Part shown: piece by piece, positions 52,098-60,221 of the stretch | Layout of the letters: every line of letters starts with the position of its first letter | Numbering within the stretch: position 1 is the stretch's first letter | Source of the DNA: CAWDVK01 sp963805715 | Lineage (GTDB): Bacteria; Actinomycetota; Actinomycetes; Streptosporangiales; Streptosporangiaceae | NCBI GenBank assembly: GCA_963805715.1 | Contig: CAWDVK010000008.1 | Coordinates: 124,001 to 188,000 of the forward strand | Direction: 5' to 3' | DNA length: 64,000 nt | Made by a program: the position numbers and the translations under genes | The notes under the pieces: generated by a model | What the model was told of the DNA's origin: nothing | Seen by the model: only the letters and a program-made list of their open reading frames with translations | The model's database searches: none

Positions 52098-53184
52098 CGA
52101 CGTGGGGTGTAATTGGGTGATCATGGACGAGGCATGATGATCGCGGCGTGTCGGTCGTTGGATAGCGAACGGCCGCACAAGATCATGAGTCGGTGTCTAA
52201 GCGATCATGGGCTCGTGCGGCCTTGAGCCATTCTGCCTTCATCGGGATCTCCCGTCATCACCTGGGCCAGGTGGTAGCCGAACTGGCCGGCCCGTGGCAG
52301 GCACGGCGGGAGTCTGACCTGCGTCGCCGCCGCGGCCAGGAGCGCCGCCGCGCGGAGGGCGCCGGGCGCCGCCATGAGCTGGTGCTCACCGACCGGGTGC
52401 TGGTCACCCTCGCGGTGCTGCGGCTGCAGATCCCGCACGCCGCGCTGGCGCACATGTATGACGTGCACCGCTCCACGGTGACCCGGGCGGTGCGGGAGGT
52501 CCGGCCGCTGCTGGCCGGGCGGGGCTATGCCACCGCGCAGGGCCGGCGGCTTTCCACGCTCGCTGACGTGTTCGCCCACGCCGCCGCCAGCGGGATCACG
52601 CTGCGGATCGACGGCAGCGAGATCCAGGTCCGCCGCCCCCCGGCGCACCGGCCCGGCCGGCGGGCGTTCGTGTCCGGCAAGAAAAAGATGAACACCATCA
52701 AGTTCACCAAGATCTGCGACCACCGCGGCCGGACCCTGCTGGACGCCACGTTCCGGCCCGGCCGCCAGCACGACCAGACCGCCCTGCAAACCGACGGCAT
52801 CGACGACCTGCTCGAACAGTTCCCCGATGTCACCTGCGAGATGGACGCCGGCTACCGCGGCCTGCACCGCGACCACCCCGGCCAGGTCAGCGTCCCGCCG
52901 GGGAAACCAGCCAAAGACGCGGCCCCCGAGGTAATCCAAGCCTGGGAGCAGGCCCGCCACCGCCAGTCCTCGACACGGATCTGCGTGGAGCACGCCATCG
53001 CCGATAGCAAGAACTGGCGGCCCCTGCAACGCTGGACCGGCAGGCGCGACGACCTGCCAGAGACCATCCAGGCCATCGGCTCACTAGTATCCGACCGCGC
53101 CGCCGCCTGGTAACCCGCCGCTACTCACCGATCACACAGCCACCCCAGGCAAGGACGTCCCAACCCTAACTGCGCACCACGTCG
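52098..53184 (+). mobile_element. IS5-family insertion sequence with TTA target duplication
   Basis: Imperfect terminal inverted repeats begin cgacgtgg at both ends (left 52098, right read inward from 53184) and continue with about 16 of 22 positions matching. TTA flanks both ends (52095-52097 and 53185-53187), which fits the TNA duplications of the IS1031/IS427 part of the IS5 family. Length 1087 bp, one transposase gene. An internal inverted repeat (ggccgcac at 52171, gtgcggcc at 52215) brackets the transposase start. Confidence 0.8.
52193..53113 (+). CDS. IS5-family DDE transposase
   Basis: 306 aa from a GTG. An N-terminal helix-turn-helix (LRLQIPHAALAHMYDVHRSTVTRAVREV) precedes a DDE_Tnp_4 catalytic domain. 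The triad is Asp in LRIDGSEI, Asp in CEMDAGYRG and Glu in CVEHAIADSKNW. The frame is intact, so the element may still be active. The start lies inside a potential hairpin that could limit translation from outside transcripts. Confidence 0.9.
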   Translation: MSKRSWARAALSHSAFIGISRHHLGQVVAELAGPWQARRESDLRRRRGQERRRAEGAGRRHELVLTDRVLVTLAVLRLQIPHAALAHMYDVHRSTVTRAVREVRPLLAGRGYATAQGRRLSTLADVFAHAAASGITLRIDGSEIQVRRPPAHRPGRRAFVSGKKKMNTIKFTKICDHRGRTLLDATFRPGRQHDQTALQTDGIDDLLEQFPDVTCEMDAGYRGLHRDHPGQVSVPPGKPAKDAAPEVIQAWEQARHRQSSTRICVEHAIADSKNWRPLQRWTGRRDDLPETIQAIGSLVSDRAAAW

Positions 53185-53187
53185 TTA

Positions 53188-53540
53188 TACCCGGGCAGCT
53201 GGGCCCGTAGCGGGGCGGCCGGGGTGGGCCGCTTCGCCTCGCTTCCTTGCGGCGGGCCGATGCGGGGGGCGGAGCCTGCCGTGACGGACGGCTGTGGGCG
53301 GCTTGTCTCAGGCCGTGTCCTGGCCAGGCATGCCCGGCGTGACGCCGCGGGAGGAGGGCCCGGGCGGGTCCGGGGGGGCCGGGTGCCGGGCAGCATGGCC
53401 GGCGCCTTCCGCGAATGGTCGTGACGGACAGTAATCATGGGCGTACGCTCTGGCGTGCTGCCAGCGCGGCTGCAGGGTACCGGGTCCGCTCGTGCCCGCC
53501 GGCCGCGCCGGTCTACTCGGGATGGGCCTGGAGGACAATC
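53188..53540. other. Gene-free leader of the secreted repeat protein
   Basis: About 350 bases with only short antisense or overlapping frames. The strong gaggac/ggagga ribosome site at its end belongs to the next gene. No promoter is confidently identified. Confidence 0.4.
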
Positions 53541-55436
53541 ATGAAGCTGCGACTACTCCGCGGTGCCGGGGGGCTCGCCGCGGCGGCCGCGGCGGCCGCG
53601 GCGCTCTGCCTGACGGCGGGGGTGCCCGCGGCGTCGGCCAGCCCCGTCCTCCTCAGCACGATCACCGTGGGCAGCTACCCCTGCGGGGTTTCCTCCGACG
53701 GTACCCACGTCTGGGTCACAAACCTCGCCGACGGCACGGTCACCGAGCTGGACGCCGCCACCGGCGCGGTCATCAGCACCATCACCGTAGGCGACCAGCC
53801 CTACGGGGTCTCCTCCGACGGCACCCACGTCTGGGTCACGAACGACGCCGTCGGCACGGTCACCGAGCTGGACGCCGCCACCGGCGCGGTCATCAGCACC
53901 ATCACCGTGGGCCGCGGACCCTACGGGGTCTCCTCCGACGGCACCCACGTCTGGGTCACGAACTACCTCGACAACACGGTCACGGAGCTGGACGCCGCCA
54001 CCGGCGCGGTCGTCAGCACCATCACCGTGGGCCACGTCCCCGCCGGGGTCTCCTCCGACGGCACCCACGTGTGGGTCACGAACGCCGGCGACGGCACGGT
54101 CACGGAGCTGGACGCCGCCACCGGCGCGGTCATCAGCAGCACCACCACCGTGGGCAAAAACCCCTACGGGGTCTCCTCCGACGGCACCCACGTCTGGGTC
54201 ACGAACAGCGGCGACAACACGGTCACGGAGCTGGGCGCCTTGGTCCCGCAGGCCATCAGCTTCACCGGGCCGGGCACCGGGACGGTGGGCGGGCAGGCCA
54301 CGCTGACCGCGACCGGCGGCGCGTCCGGCAACCCGGTGATCTTCACCGTCGACGGGTCCAGCACCGCCGGCGCCTGCGCGGTGTCCGGGACCGACGGCGC
54401 CACCGTCACCTACACCGGCACCGGGACGTGCGTGATCGACGCCAACCAGGCCGCCGGGAACGGCTACGCCGCCGCGCCCCAGGTCCAGCAGTCCATCACC
54501 GTCAGCCCCGGCGCCCAGGCGATCAGCTTCACCGGGCCGGGCACCGGCACCGTCGGCGGCCAGGCCACCCTCACCGCGACCGGCGGGCCGTCCGGCAACC
54601 CCGTCACCTTCACCGTCGACCCGTCCAGCACCGCCGGCGCCTGCGCGGTGTCCGGGACCGACGGCGCCACCGTCACCTACACCGGCACCGGGACGTGCGT
54701 GATCGACGCCAACCAGGCCGCCGGGAACGGCTACGCCGCCGCCCCCCAGGTCCAGCAGTCCATCACCGTCAGCCCCGGCGCCCAGGCACCCTCCTTCATC
54801 GCCGACAGCCCGCCCCTGGAAACGGCCCCGGGACAGCCCTACGGCTACACCTTCGCCGCCACCGGCACCCCCGCCCCCACCTACGCCCTCGCCCCCGGCG
54901 CCCCCGCCTGGCTCACCATCAGCCCGGCCACCGGCCAGCTCACCGGCACCCCGCCCGCCGGCACCACCACCTTCACCTACACCGTCACCGCCACCAGCAC
55001 CGCCGGCACCGCCACCGCCGGCCCCTACACCGTCACCGTCACCCCCGCCGCCGCCGACGCGCACCTCTCCGTCCATCTCGCCTGCCCGGCCGCCCTCACC
55101 ACCGGCACCGACGGCACCTGCACCCTCACCGTCGCCAACGCCGGGCCCGCGACCGCCCGAAGGATCACCGCCGCAATCCTGCTGACGCCCCAGCTGCAGG
55201 AAGTGTCCTGCACCGGCGGCTGCACCCCGCACCCCCACGCGGTCACCTGGACCCTGGCCACCCTGGACCCTGGCGCCTCCGCCCGGCTCGCCATCACCAT
55301 CACCGCGACCCGGCCGGGCCGAGCCCTGCTCCGGGGCCTCGCCGAATCACCGACCCCTGACCCCCGCCCGCGGAACAACTTCACCGTCCAGACGATCACC
55401 ATCACCCGCCCCCACCCCCGGCGGCCACGCCCGTAG
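53541..55436 (+). CDS. Secreted YVTN beta-propeller and Ig-repeat protein
   Basis: 631 aa from the ATG at 53541 (ggaggac 6 bases upstream). Signal peptide residues 1-36 (KLRLLRGAGG, Ala-rich core, ASASP). Five 40-residue YVTN-type blades follow (GVSSDGTHVWVTN, TVTELDAATGAV). Then come two near-identical 89-residue Ig-like units (ISFTGPGTGTVGGQATLTATGG, TGTCVIDANQAAGNGYAAAP), a putative Ig domain (YGYTFAATGTPAPTYAL), and a DUF11-like domain (LTVANAGPATARR). There is no wall anchor or membrane segment at the end. It is probably an extracellular adhesive or binding protein; a catalytic role is not indicated. Confidence 0.82.
   Translation: MKLRLLRGAGGLAAAAAAAAALCLTAGVPAASASPVLLSTITVGSYPCGVSSDGTHVWVTNLADGTVTELDAATGAVISTITVGDQPYGVSSDGTHVWVTNDAVGTVTELDAATGAVISTITVGRGPYGVSSDGTHVWVTNYLDNTVTELDAATGAVVSTITVGHVPAGVSSDGTHVWVTNAGDGTVTELDAATGAVISSTTTVGKNPYGVSSDGTHVWVTNSGDNTVTELGALVPQAISFTGPGTGTVGGQATLTATGGASGNPVIFTVDGSSTAGACAVSGTDGATVTYTGTGTCVIDANQAAGNGYAAAPQVQQSITVSPGAQAISFTGPGTGTVGGQATLTATGGPSGNPVTFTVDPSSTAGACAVSGTDGATVTYTGTGTCVIDANQAAGNGYAAAPQVQQSITVSPGAQAPSFIADSPPLETAPGQPYGYTFAATGTPAPTYALAPGAPAWLTISPATGQLTGTPPAGTTTFTYTVTATSTAGTATAGPYTVTVTPAAADAHLSVHLACPAALTTGTDGTCTLTVANAGPATARRITAAILLTPQLQEVSCTGGCTPHPHAVTWTLATLDPGASARLAITITATRPGRALLRGLAESPTPDPRPRNNFTVQTITITRPHPRRPRP
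53650..54240 (+). repeat. Five 120-bp direct repeats (beta-propeller blades)
   Basis: Period 120 bp with long identical stretches; the last unit carries a 3-bp insertion. DNA identity far exceeds what protein conservation needs, implying recent duplication or gene conversion. Confidence 0.92.
54249..54782 (+). repeat. Two 267-bp direct repeats (Ig-like units)
   Basis: Units begin cagg at 54249, 54516, with the next partial junction at 54783. Only a handful of substitutions separate them. They encode 89-residue domains and could recombine to change copy number. Confidence 0.92.
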
Positions 55437-55932
55437 CAGCAGGCGCCGGCCACCCGGCACGGCCGCCCGGCGAACACCACCGCCAGCCCGGTGACCGGGA
55501 CGACGGGCCACCCATGCCCCGCGGAAGAGCAGCGGCCCTGACCACGGTCACCCGCGCCGCTTCTGCCGGGCCTTCCCCGGCCCGCCGCATGCAGCAGTCG
55601 CATTCAGTGAGCAGGGTGACCGCCTCCGGGGAGCCTCTGATGGCCGCCCGCGGGCAGATTCCGATGACCGCCAACAGGGGCAGCGACCACCACAGGAACC
55701 CTAGCCCGATCAGGCACGCTGTGCCGCCGATAATCGCGGCCTGCCCTGGCAAGGACCGGCCGGTGACCATGCCGGGCACCACGACGCCGTTGCCGTCCTG
55801 GCCGACTGTCAGGTGCGATGCCTGCGCGCTAGCCGGGCTGACTGCGGGCACTGCGGCGCCGGGCGCGTGATAGCCGCCATGGAACACCGATGCGCCGACG
55901 CCCATGTTGGCTCTGCTCTGCGGCTGCCACAT
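55402..55932 (-). CDS. Possible single-pass membrane protein, unassigned
   Basis: 176-aa frame with one convincing membrane helix (QAAIIGGTACLIGLGFLWWSLPLLAVIGI) and a cysteine pair region (TECDCCMRRAGEGP). The N-terminal start is uncertain, and the last third is Gly/Pro-rich and overlaps the 3' end of the convergent gene by 35 bases. It may be genuine in its middle part only. Confidence 0.3.
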   Translation of the reverse strand: MWQPQSRANMGVGASVFHGGYHAPGAAVPAVSPASAQASHLTVGQDGNGVVVPGMVTGRSLPGQAAIIGGTACLIGLGFLWWSLPLLAVIGICPRAAIRGSPEAVTLLTECDCCMRRAGEGPAEAARVTVVRAAALPRGMGGPSSRSPGWRWCSPGGRAGWPAPAATGVAAGGGGG

Positions 55933-56178
55933 GCTGCTGTCCTCTCAGTTGCCCGGCTGCTCAGTTGCCCGGCTGCGGGATCGTCCGCGTCGAGTTGGTA
56001 CACGGGGGAAGCAATACGTCTGGCTGATGCCGGTCTCGTTGTTCGTCATGGTCTGGTTGCACACGCCGTCGCAGGCCTCACCGGCCGGAAGGTTCCCGTG
56101 CAGGTCAGGACAGCGGCGAGGGGGGCGGGGCGTCAGTTGCGTGCCAAGTGAGCGGCGGGCTAGTGGAGGCCCGCGTAG

Positions 56179-56733
56179 TCAAGACCAGCGTCGGTAGAGC
56201 TTGAACAGACCTTCCCGAAGTGCCAGCGTCTTGTCCCAGTCGTCCTTCAGAGGATCCGCGCCGTACTCGGTGATGCACGCCCTGATGATGCTCTCCAGCG
56301 ACACGCGGTCTGTCGGGTGATGCGCTTTGGCCGACATCACGGCGTCGTCGGCGAGCTGGGTGCGGCCGATGTGGATGTGGGGACGCTCGACCCTGGTTCC
56401 CGGATGCCAGTGATATGACCAGATGATTTCGCCGCTGGCAGCTTGCAGCTCGTAGTCGTAACCCCGAGTGCTAACCCGCCACGGTTCCTGTCCGGGCTGG
56501 TCATTCGGGACGATCTCGTACTGCATGCAGACCCGGAGCATCAAGACCGGCGCTCCCGGCGGGTACCGGAGGGAGATCGGCTTGTCATCGTTGACGGTGA
56601 GGGCATGGGTCTTGCCTCGGATAGCGCGACCACCGGGCGATAACGTGATCTTGGCCCGTGCGACGCAGGCCAGGGACTCCTTCAGCGGTTCCAGGAAGGC
56701 ATCAACCGCCTCCGTGGGAGTTCTACCGGGCAA
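56179..56733 (-). CDS. Second gene of an unassigned bicistron (184 aa)
   Basis: A soluble mixed alpha/beta protein with many conserved-looking segments (YDYELQAASGEIIWSYHWHPG, RPHIHIGRTQL, DRVSLESIIRACITEYG, LKDDWDKTL). The HIHIG stretch with flanking His could bind metal. It overlaps the 67-aa upstream gene by 11 bases. Such small-plus-larger pairs occur repeatedly in actinomycete accessory DNA. A toxin-antitoxin arrangement is possible but I do not recognise a toxin family. Confidence 0.7.
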   Translation of the reverse strand: MPGRTPTEAVDAFLEPLKESLACVARAKITLSPGGRAIRGKTHALTVNDDKPISLRYPPGAPVLMLRVCMQYEIVPNDQPGQEPWRVSTRGYDYELQAASGEIIWSYHWHPGTRVERPHIHIGRTQLADDAVMSAKAHHPTDRVSLESIIRACITEYGADPLKDDWDKTLALREGLFKLYRRWS

Positions 56734-56926
56734 AGGGGATCAGCATGGCGACACGGGTGATGGCCGGGTCGTCCATCCCCTCATAGTCCCCTGCATCCCA
56801 CTTGGCCAGGAACTCGTCTCCTGAGATGTTCAGGACTTCGCGGGCAGCGCGATCGAGCACGGCCACGCCCTCTTCGGGGGTCGCCTCCACTACCTCGACC
56901 CCCGCGTCTGACCTCGTGTCGTGCAT
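56723..56926 (-). CDS. First gene of the bicistron (67 aa, antitoxin-sized)
   Basis: 67 aa, acidic, from an ATG with gggaggat 7 bases upstream. VVEATPEEGVAVLDRAAREVLNISGDEFLAKWDAGDYEGMDD has an ISGDEFL...WDAGxY pattern I associate with small antitoxin-like or regulatory proteins of actinomycetes. It ends PAITRVAMLIPFAR and overlaps the next gene by 11 bases. Confidence 0.7.
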   Translation of the reverse strand: MHDTRSDAGVEVVEATPEEGVAVLDRAAREVLNISGDEFLAKWDAGDYEGMDDPAITRVAMLIPFAR

Positions 56927-57181
56927 AGGGTGATCCTCCCTCTGCGCAGCACTCTCAGTTACTCCTGGTGAGCTAACTGTAGCTATCCGTACCCTCCACC
57001 TCAGGTAAGCAGGCCTGTTCGCGCAAGTCCAGACCTAATCCATTACAAATGACTCCCGATAGTAGGAACAGGTTCACAAAATAGGTAATCGGGCTGCGGT
57101 CCCACCCCGCAGCGCGGGCCGTGCATGCGAACGCCCGCATATGGGGCGCCGCTCCCGCCGCTCCCGCCGATGCTGGCGCTG
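56927..57181. promoter_or_regulatory. AT-richer upstream region of the bicistron
   Basis: The stretch near 57030-57095 is clearly lower in GC than anything around it. It lies between the bicistron and the next minus-strand gene and is the likely promoter region. No exact -35/-10 is assigned. Confidence 0.35.
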
Positions 57182-57520
57182 TCAGGCGGCGCGCTGGGCA
57201 TCTTCCCAGTCCACACGGTCATACCAGTCTCTTTCCTGCTGCTCCTGGCTGGTCAGCCTGCGCCGTACCCCCGTCATCCCTAGCCGGGTGTCTTCCCCGC
57301 GGAAGTACGCCTCTGTAGGCCGCGGATTCTCCTGCCAGAAGTTCAGCAGCTCCTCGCTGGCGTACTTGCGGGCCCTGGCCTCCGGGCCCCGGAACAAGGT
57401 CCGCTCGTCAATGCCAGCTTCCCGGCTGCGCCGATTCAACATGTAGCCCTTGGTCGCGGTCTCAGCCGCCAGCCACTGCCGCTCTACCTCGCTGCCCGCT
57501 GCGTGCGCCGGTCGGCCCAT
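57182..57520 (-). CDS. Hypothetical protein of the plasmid-like segment
   Basis: 112 aa from the ATG at 57520, which overlaps the preceding gene by 37 bases; a longer start at 57628 would overlap it much more. Helical and charged (EVERQWLAAETATKGYMLNRRSREAGIDE, RARKYASEELLNFWQENPRP). A short C-terminal acidic motif follows (QQERDWYDRVDWEDAQ). No family recognised; the composition is like other small genes of actinomycete integrative elements. Confidence 0.5.
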   Translation of the reverse strand: MGRPAHAAGSEVERQWLAAETATKGYMLNRRSREAGIDERTLFRGPEARARKYASEELLNFWQENPRPTEAYFRGEDTRLGMTGVRRRLTSQEQQERDWYDRVDWEDAQRAA

Positions 57521-57813
57521 CGCTGGCTGCGCCGGTCCTGCGCGGCCTGCCTCCGCTCGTTGCGCACATCCCGGCGGTGCAGCTCGTCTAGCACCTGGTC
57601 GCGGCAACGCGGGTTGCCTTCGGGGCACCGGGAATAGTGGGCGGCCAGGTCGTCATCGCTGGCGCTGTGCAGATACCGGGCAGGCAGCACCACCGGATAG
57701 TGCTCCGGGTGTGCGCGGAAGCCCCTGCAACAGGCATGGGTACAGGGCCGGTTGACCGGCTGCTCCCGGCGGATCCAGTGCTTCCAGAGGTCGCGCGTGT
57801 TGTACGGGGCCAC
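57484..57813 (-). CDS. Cys/His-containing hypothetical protein
   Basis: 109 aa. Several Cys and His residues (PCTHACCRGFRAHPEHYP, HYSRCPEGNPRCRD) suggest a small zinc site. The C-terminal third is a highly basic helix (RRDVRNERRQAAQDRRSQRW), so nucleic-acid contact is plausible. It starts 4 bases after the stop-proximal end of the upstream 40-aa gene and is part of a minus-strand run. Confidence 0.55.
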   Translation of the reverse strand: MAPYNTRDLWKHWIRREQPVNRPCTHACCRGFRAHPEHYPVVLPARYLHSASDDDLAAHYSRCPEGNPRCRDQVLDELHRRDVRNERRQAAQDRRSQRWADRRTQRAAR

Positions 57814-57816
57814 GGG

Positions 57817-57939
57817 TCAGCGCCTCACTGCGACTAGCAGCACGAGCCCGGCCGCAGCGCCGAGCACGGCGACGGCCAGGCGGTCACGGCGGCAGGCCCG
57901 GCAGCCCGTCAGCTTCGCAAGGAACTCGTGCCGGGTCAT
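57817..57939 (-). CDS. 40-aa single-helix membrane protein
   Basis: MTRHEFLAKLTGCRACRRDR precedes one helix (LAVAVLGAAAGLVLLVAV). A CxxC pair lies before the helix. The ATG overlaps the upstream lipoprotein stop by 4 bp (ATGA), which is the best evidence that it is real. Confidence 0.55.
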   Translation of the reverse strand: MTRHEFLAKLTGCRACRRDRLAVAVLGAAAGLVLLVAVRR

Positions 57940-58112
57940 GGCTGCCCTGCTCCGCCGGCGCCGAACGATGCGTAGGGCGTGACGGCGCAGCTCCACTTGT
58001 AGGGCTGGCCCGCCGGGCTTGCCGGCCTGGCCGTCGAGCTGGTGGAGCAGCCCAGCAGGCCCCCGCCGAGCGTGACGGCCACGGCGACCACAGCCGCGGG
58101 TATCTGCGGCAA
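57936..58112 (-). CDS. Small lipoprotein with TTG start
   Basis: 58 aa. The TTG at 58112 is chosen because aggagg lies 4 bases upstream; a TTG at 58130 would put that site inside the gene. The hydrophobic signal ends in lipobox LLGC, followed by a short Ser/Thr-rich tether and YKWSCAVTPYASFG. A run of seven T residues just upstream (58135-58129, minus strand) may end transcription from the previous gene. Confidence 0.55.
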   Translation of the reverse strand: MPQIPAAVVAVAVTLGGGLLGCSTSSTARPASPAGQPYKWSCAVTPYASFGAGGAGQP

Positions 58113-58334
58113 GATGCCTCCTGGACGCAAAAAAACCGCAACGGAGTCTGCCGGGGCCTGTCGCGGTGCGATCCGCGCTCTGCCCCGGAGACCGGGCCGT
58201 TACGGTCAGTCGCAAGGATCCCGCTGGCTGCGGGCCTGGCCCTAACTTAGCAGCGGGAACGCCTCCGGGCGGGCCGCGCAGCGCGGCTTGCCTGCCGACT
58301 CGGGCGTGCCCGGCTGTGCGGGTGAGGGTGCGGG

Positions 58335-58925
58335 TTATGCCGGCCCGGCGGCCGGTATCGCCCCGTGGTCGGTGGCGCCCCATATTCGTTCTTCCGGCCA
58401 CGTGTTGCACCAGTTACAGGCCCAGCTCAGATTGTCCAGCGCGTTGTCGCCGCCGTTGAAGCGCGCGACATCGTGGCCGAGGCTGCCGATGCGCCTGCCC
58501 ACGTGCCCCCAGGGCTGGAGCCGCCCGTTAGCGAAGGGCGCCCGTTCGACGGCCAGGGAGTTGCAGTAGCGGCACCGGCCGCGGGCGCTCATCAGGATGC
58601 CCAGCACGTCAGCGGCAGTGATGCGCAGGGCGGGCGGCCCGGACATGAGCCGGGCACTGTTCGCCTTATGCGCCTTCCGGGCGCACCACGCGCGGCGCTC
58701 CCGCTCCGTGGTACGCGACAGGTAGTCATCCCAGGATGAATACTGCGGCGCCGGGACCGGGATAGCCCGGTCGTAGTCTCCCGGCTGACCGCGCGGCGCT
58801 GGCCGGAGCTGCGCCTTCATCTTCCTGCGCTCGGACGGGGGCAGGGCGCCAAGGAACGCCTCCAGCTGCGCCAGCGTGGGATTCTCCGGTAGCGGCCCTT
58901 GCGCTGCCTTCTTCCTGTTGCTCAT
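58335..58925 (-). CDS. HNH-like zinc-finger nuclease
   Basis: 196 aa from the ATG at 58925 (ggaaggg 8 bases upstream). The C-terminal half has CRYCNSLAVE, then GHVGRRIGSLGHDVARFNGGDN, ALDNLSWACNWCNTWPE. Two CxxC knuckles and an H...N pattern fit an HNH/treble-clef endonuclease, although the first catalytic His is not in the classical DHxxP context. The N-terminal half is charged and helical. Such proteins are common in phages and integrative elements. Confidence 0.65.
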   Translation of the reverse strand: MSNRKKAAQGPLPENPTLAQLEAFLGALPPSERRKMKAQLRPAPRGQPGDYDRAIPVPAPQYSSWDDYLSRTTERERRAWCARKAHKANSARLMSGPPALRITAADVLGILMSARGRCRYCNSLAVERAPFANGRLQPWGHVGRRIGSLGHDVARFNGGDNALDNLSWACNWCNTWPEERIWGATDHGAIPAAGPA

Positions 58926-59038
58926 CGTGCTGCCCTTCCTCCATGACTGGCAGGCTGCCCGCCTCTCTGCCCGGCCCGGCCACATTTCCCTCAGCGCTCT
59001 GTCCGCTGCGCCAGTGCCGGGCTCCCCTGGTGAACCGC

Positions 59039-59224
59039 CTACAGCCGGTGGCCGACCCTCGTGCCGAACGGGCCCGGCAGCGAGATCCACGGGCCCCGGA
59101 CGCTGGACCAGTACAGATCCACGCCGCGGCGCCCGTGAGCCCGGCCGTGCCGGTAGTTGGCATGGGAATGGCCCAGGTGGAACAGGGCGTAACCGACGAC
59201 GACCAGGACGATAACAGTGATCAC
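59039..59224 (-). CDS. Small membrane-anchored protein
   Basis: 61 aa from a GTG with gaggagaa 3 bases upstream. One N-terminal helix (VITVIVLVVVGYALFHLGHS) and a basic/aromatic tail (YRHGRAHGRRGVDLYWSSVRG). The GTG overlaps the upstream gene's stop, so it belongs to the minus-strand operon of small membrane proteins. Confidence 0.6.
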   Translation of the reverse strand: MITVIVLVVVGYALFHLGHSHANYRHGRAHGRRGVDLYWSSVRGPWISLPGPFGTRVGHRL

Positions 59225-59614
59225 GGCTTCTCCTCGGTGCTGTGCTCGGATGAGATGACGTACAGCCGCGGCCGGGCAGCCTCGATCGGCCGGGCGCGCG
59301 GCGGCGAGATGGTCGCGGCGGCCTTCAGCGGCTCCAGCTGACGGGCGGGCCGGGGAGCCCCGGCCGCGTGCCAGCGGTGCACGCGGAGCCCTGCGTAGGC
59401 CATTGCGCCGAGCACGGCCAGGCCGAGCCCCGACGCCAGGATGATGGCGGTGATTTCCAGGATCTCGCCCAGGACGTGCAGGCCGGTGTGCGCGGCATGC
59501 TCGACTGGCTTGCGGATGAGGACGGCGATGACGACCAGGACCACGGCCACGGCGGCCAGGCCGCTGCCGCGGTCTCCGCAGCCCGAGGCAGTGCAGGCCG
59601 GGGCACTTAGACAT
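59221..59614 (-). CDS. Two-helix membrane protein, frameshifted in a C4 run
   Basis: The ATG at 59614 has gaaggagaa upstream, but its frame soon loses protein character. Removing one C from the cccc at 59603-59600 gives MSKCPACTASGCGDRG followed by two helices (LAAVAVVLVVIAVL and EITAIILASGLGLAVLGAMA), a basic linker and a stop at 59221. The corrected protein has 130 aa. A short N-terminal CxxC may bind metal. Confidence 0.55.
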
Positions 59615-59864
59615 GGTTGTTCTCCTTCGTGGTGTCGTCGCGCTCGGCGCGGGCGGCGCTGATGAACCTGTGCACGGCGACGGCGCCCAGCCGGTAGTGA
59701 CGGCCGGTGGCCTTGCACTTCGGGCAGGTGATGATCCGCTGCCGCCAGCGGGTGCGGACGATGCGCTTGCCGCCGCAGCGGCGGCACCGCCGGGTCGGGC
59801 TGATGGCCAGGAACAGCGCCCAGGCGGCCAGCAGGCCGAGGACTAGCAGGATGTGGGTCAGCAT
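59607..59864 (-). CDS. Membrane-anchored zinc-ribbon protein
   Basis: 85 aa. One N-terminal helix (ILLVLGLLAAWALFLAI), then a zinc ribbon with two CxxC pairs (CRRCGGKRIVR, TCPKCKATGRHYR), and a short helix. The C-terminus overlaps the next start by 8 bases. The arrangement of a membrane anchor plus zinc ribbon recurs in actinomycete integrative elements. Confidence 0.7.
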   Translation of the reverse strand: MLTHILLVLGLLAAWALFLAISPTRRCRRCGGKRIVRTRWRQRIITCPKCKATGRHYRLGAVAVHRFISAARAERDDTTKENNHV

Positions 59865-59884
59865 GGCCGGTCACCTGCCCTGCG

Positions 59885-60199
59885 CTACAGCGCGGGCGCC
59901 GTCTGCGTAGCCCTCGCCGTAGCCCTGCTGTAACCCTCGGCGATTCCTGCCGCGCGGCCGGCCTCGATGCCCTCGCGGTAGACCCGGCACGGGTAGCGGC
60001 TGCAGTCGGTGTCCCGGCAGTCGGCGTAATCGTGCTTAGCCGCCTTCCGGGCTGCGGCGGCGGCGTCGCGTCGTGCTGCCGCCTCGGCCCGCTTGTGCTC
60101 GGCGGCCCGCCTGGCGAAGTCGCCTTTCCCGCTCGCGCAGACGTGCGTGAGCGGGTTGGAGCGCGGCTGCCCGCATGCGCCGCAGGTGCGCAGGCTCAT
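59885..60199 (-). CDS. Coiled-coil, Cys-rich small protein
   Basis: 104 aa. An N-terminal CGACGQ pair and a following Cys (HVCASG) form a probable zinc knuckle. A basic, Ala-rich coiled coil comes next (ARRAAEHKRAEAAARRDAAAAAR), then CRDTDCSRYPCRVYREG. No family recognised. It is the first gene of the minus-strand run and is head to head with the conjugation gene remnant. Confidence 0.6.
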   Translation of the reverse strand: MSLRTCGACGQPRSNPLTHVCASGKGDFARRAAEHKRAEAAARRDAAAAARKAAKHDYADCRDTDCSRYPCRVYREGIEAGRAAGIAEGYSRATARATQTAPAL

Positions 60200-60221
60200 C
60201 TCGTCCCCCTGTTACCGTCGT

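Noticed and set aside
53650..54240. Possible CRISPR array because of regular repeats
   Set aside because: Period of 120 bp, no short repeat/unique spacer pattern, and all units are in-frame protein repeats.
53553..55238. Antisense Gly-rich frame over the secreted repeat protein
   Set aside because: Its repeats only mirror the blades of the real gene; no start site or domain.
57817..58410. 197-codon minus-strand frame as one gene
   Set aside because: Only the last 40 codons look like protein and have a coupled start; the rest overlaps a lipoprotein gene with a strong ribosome site.
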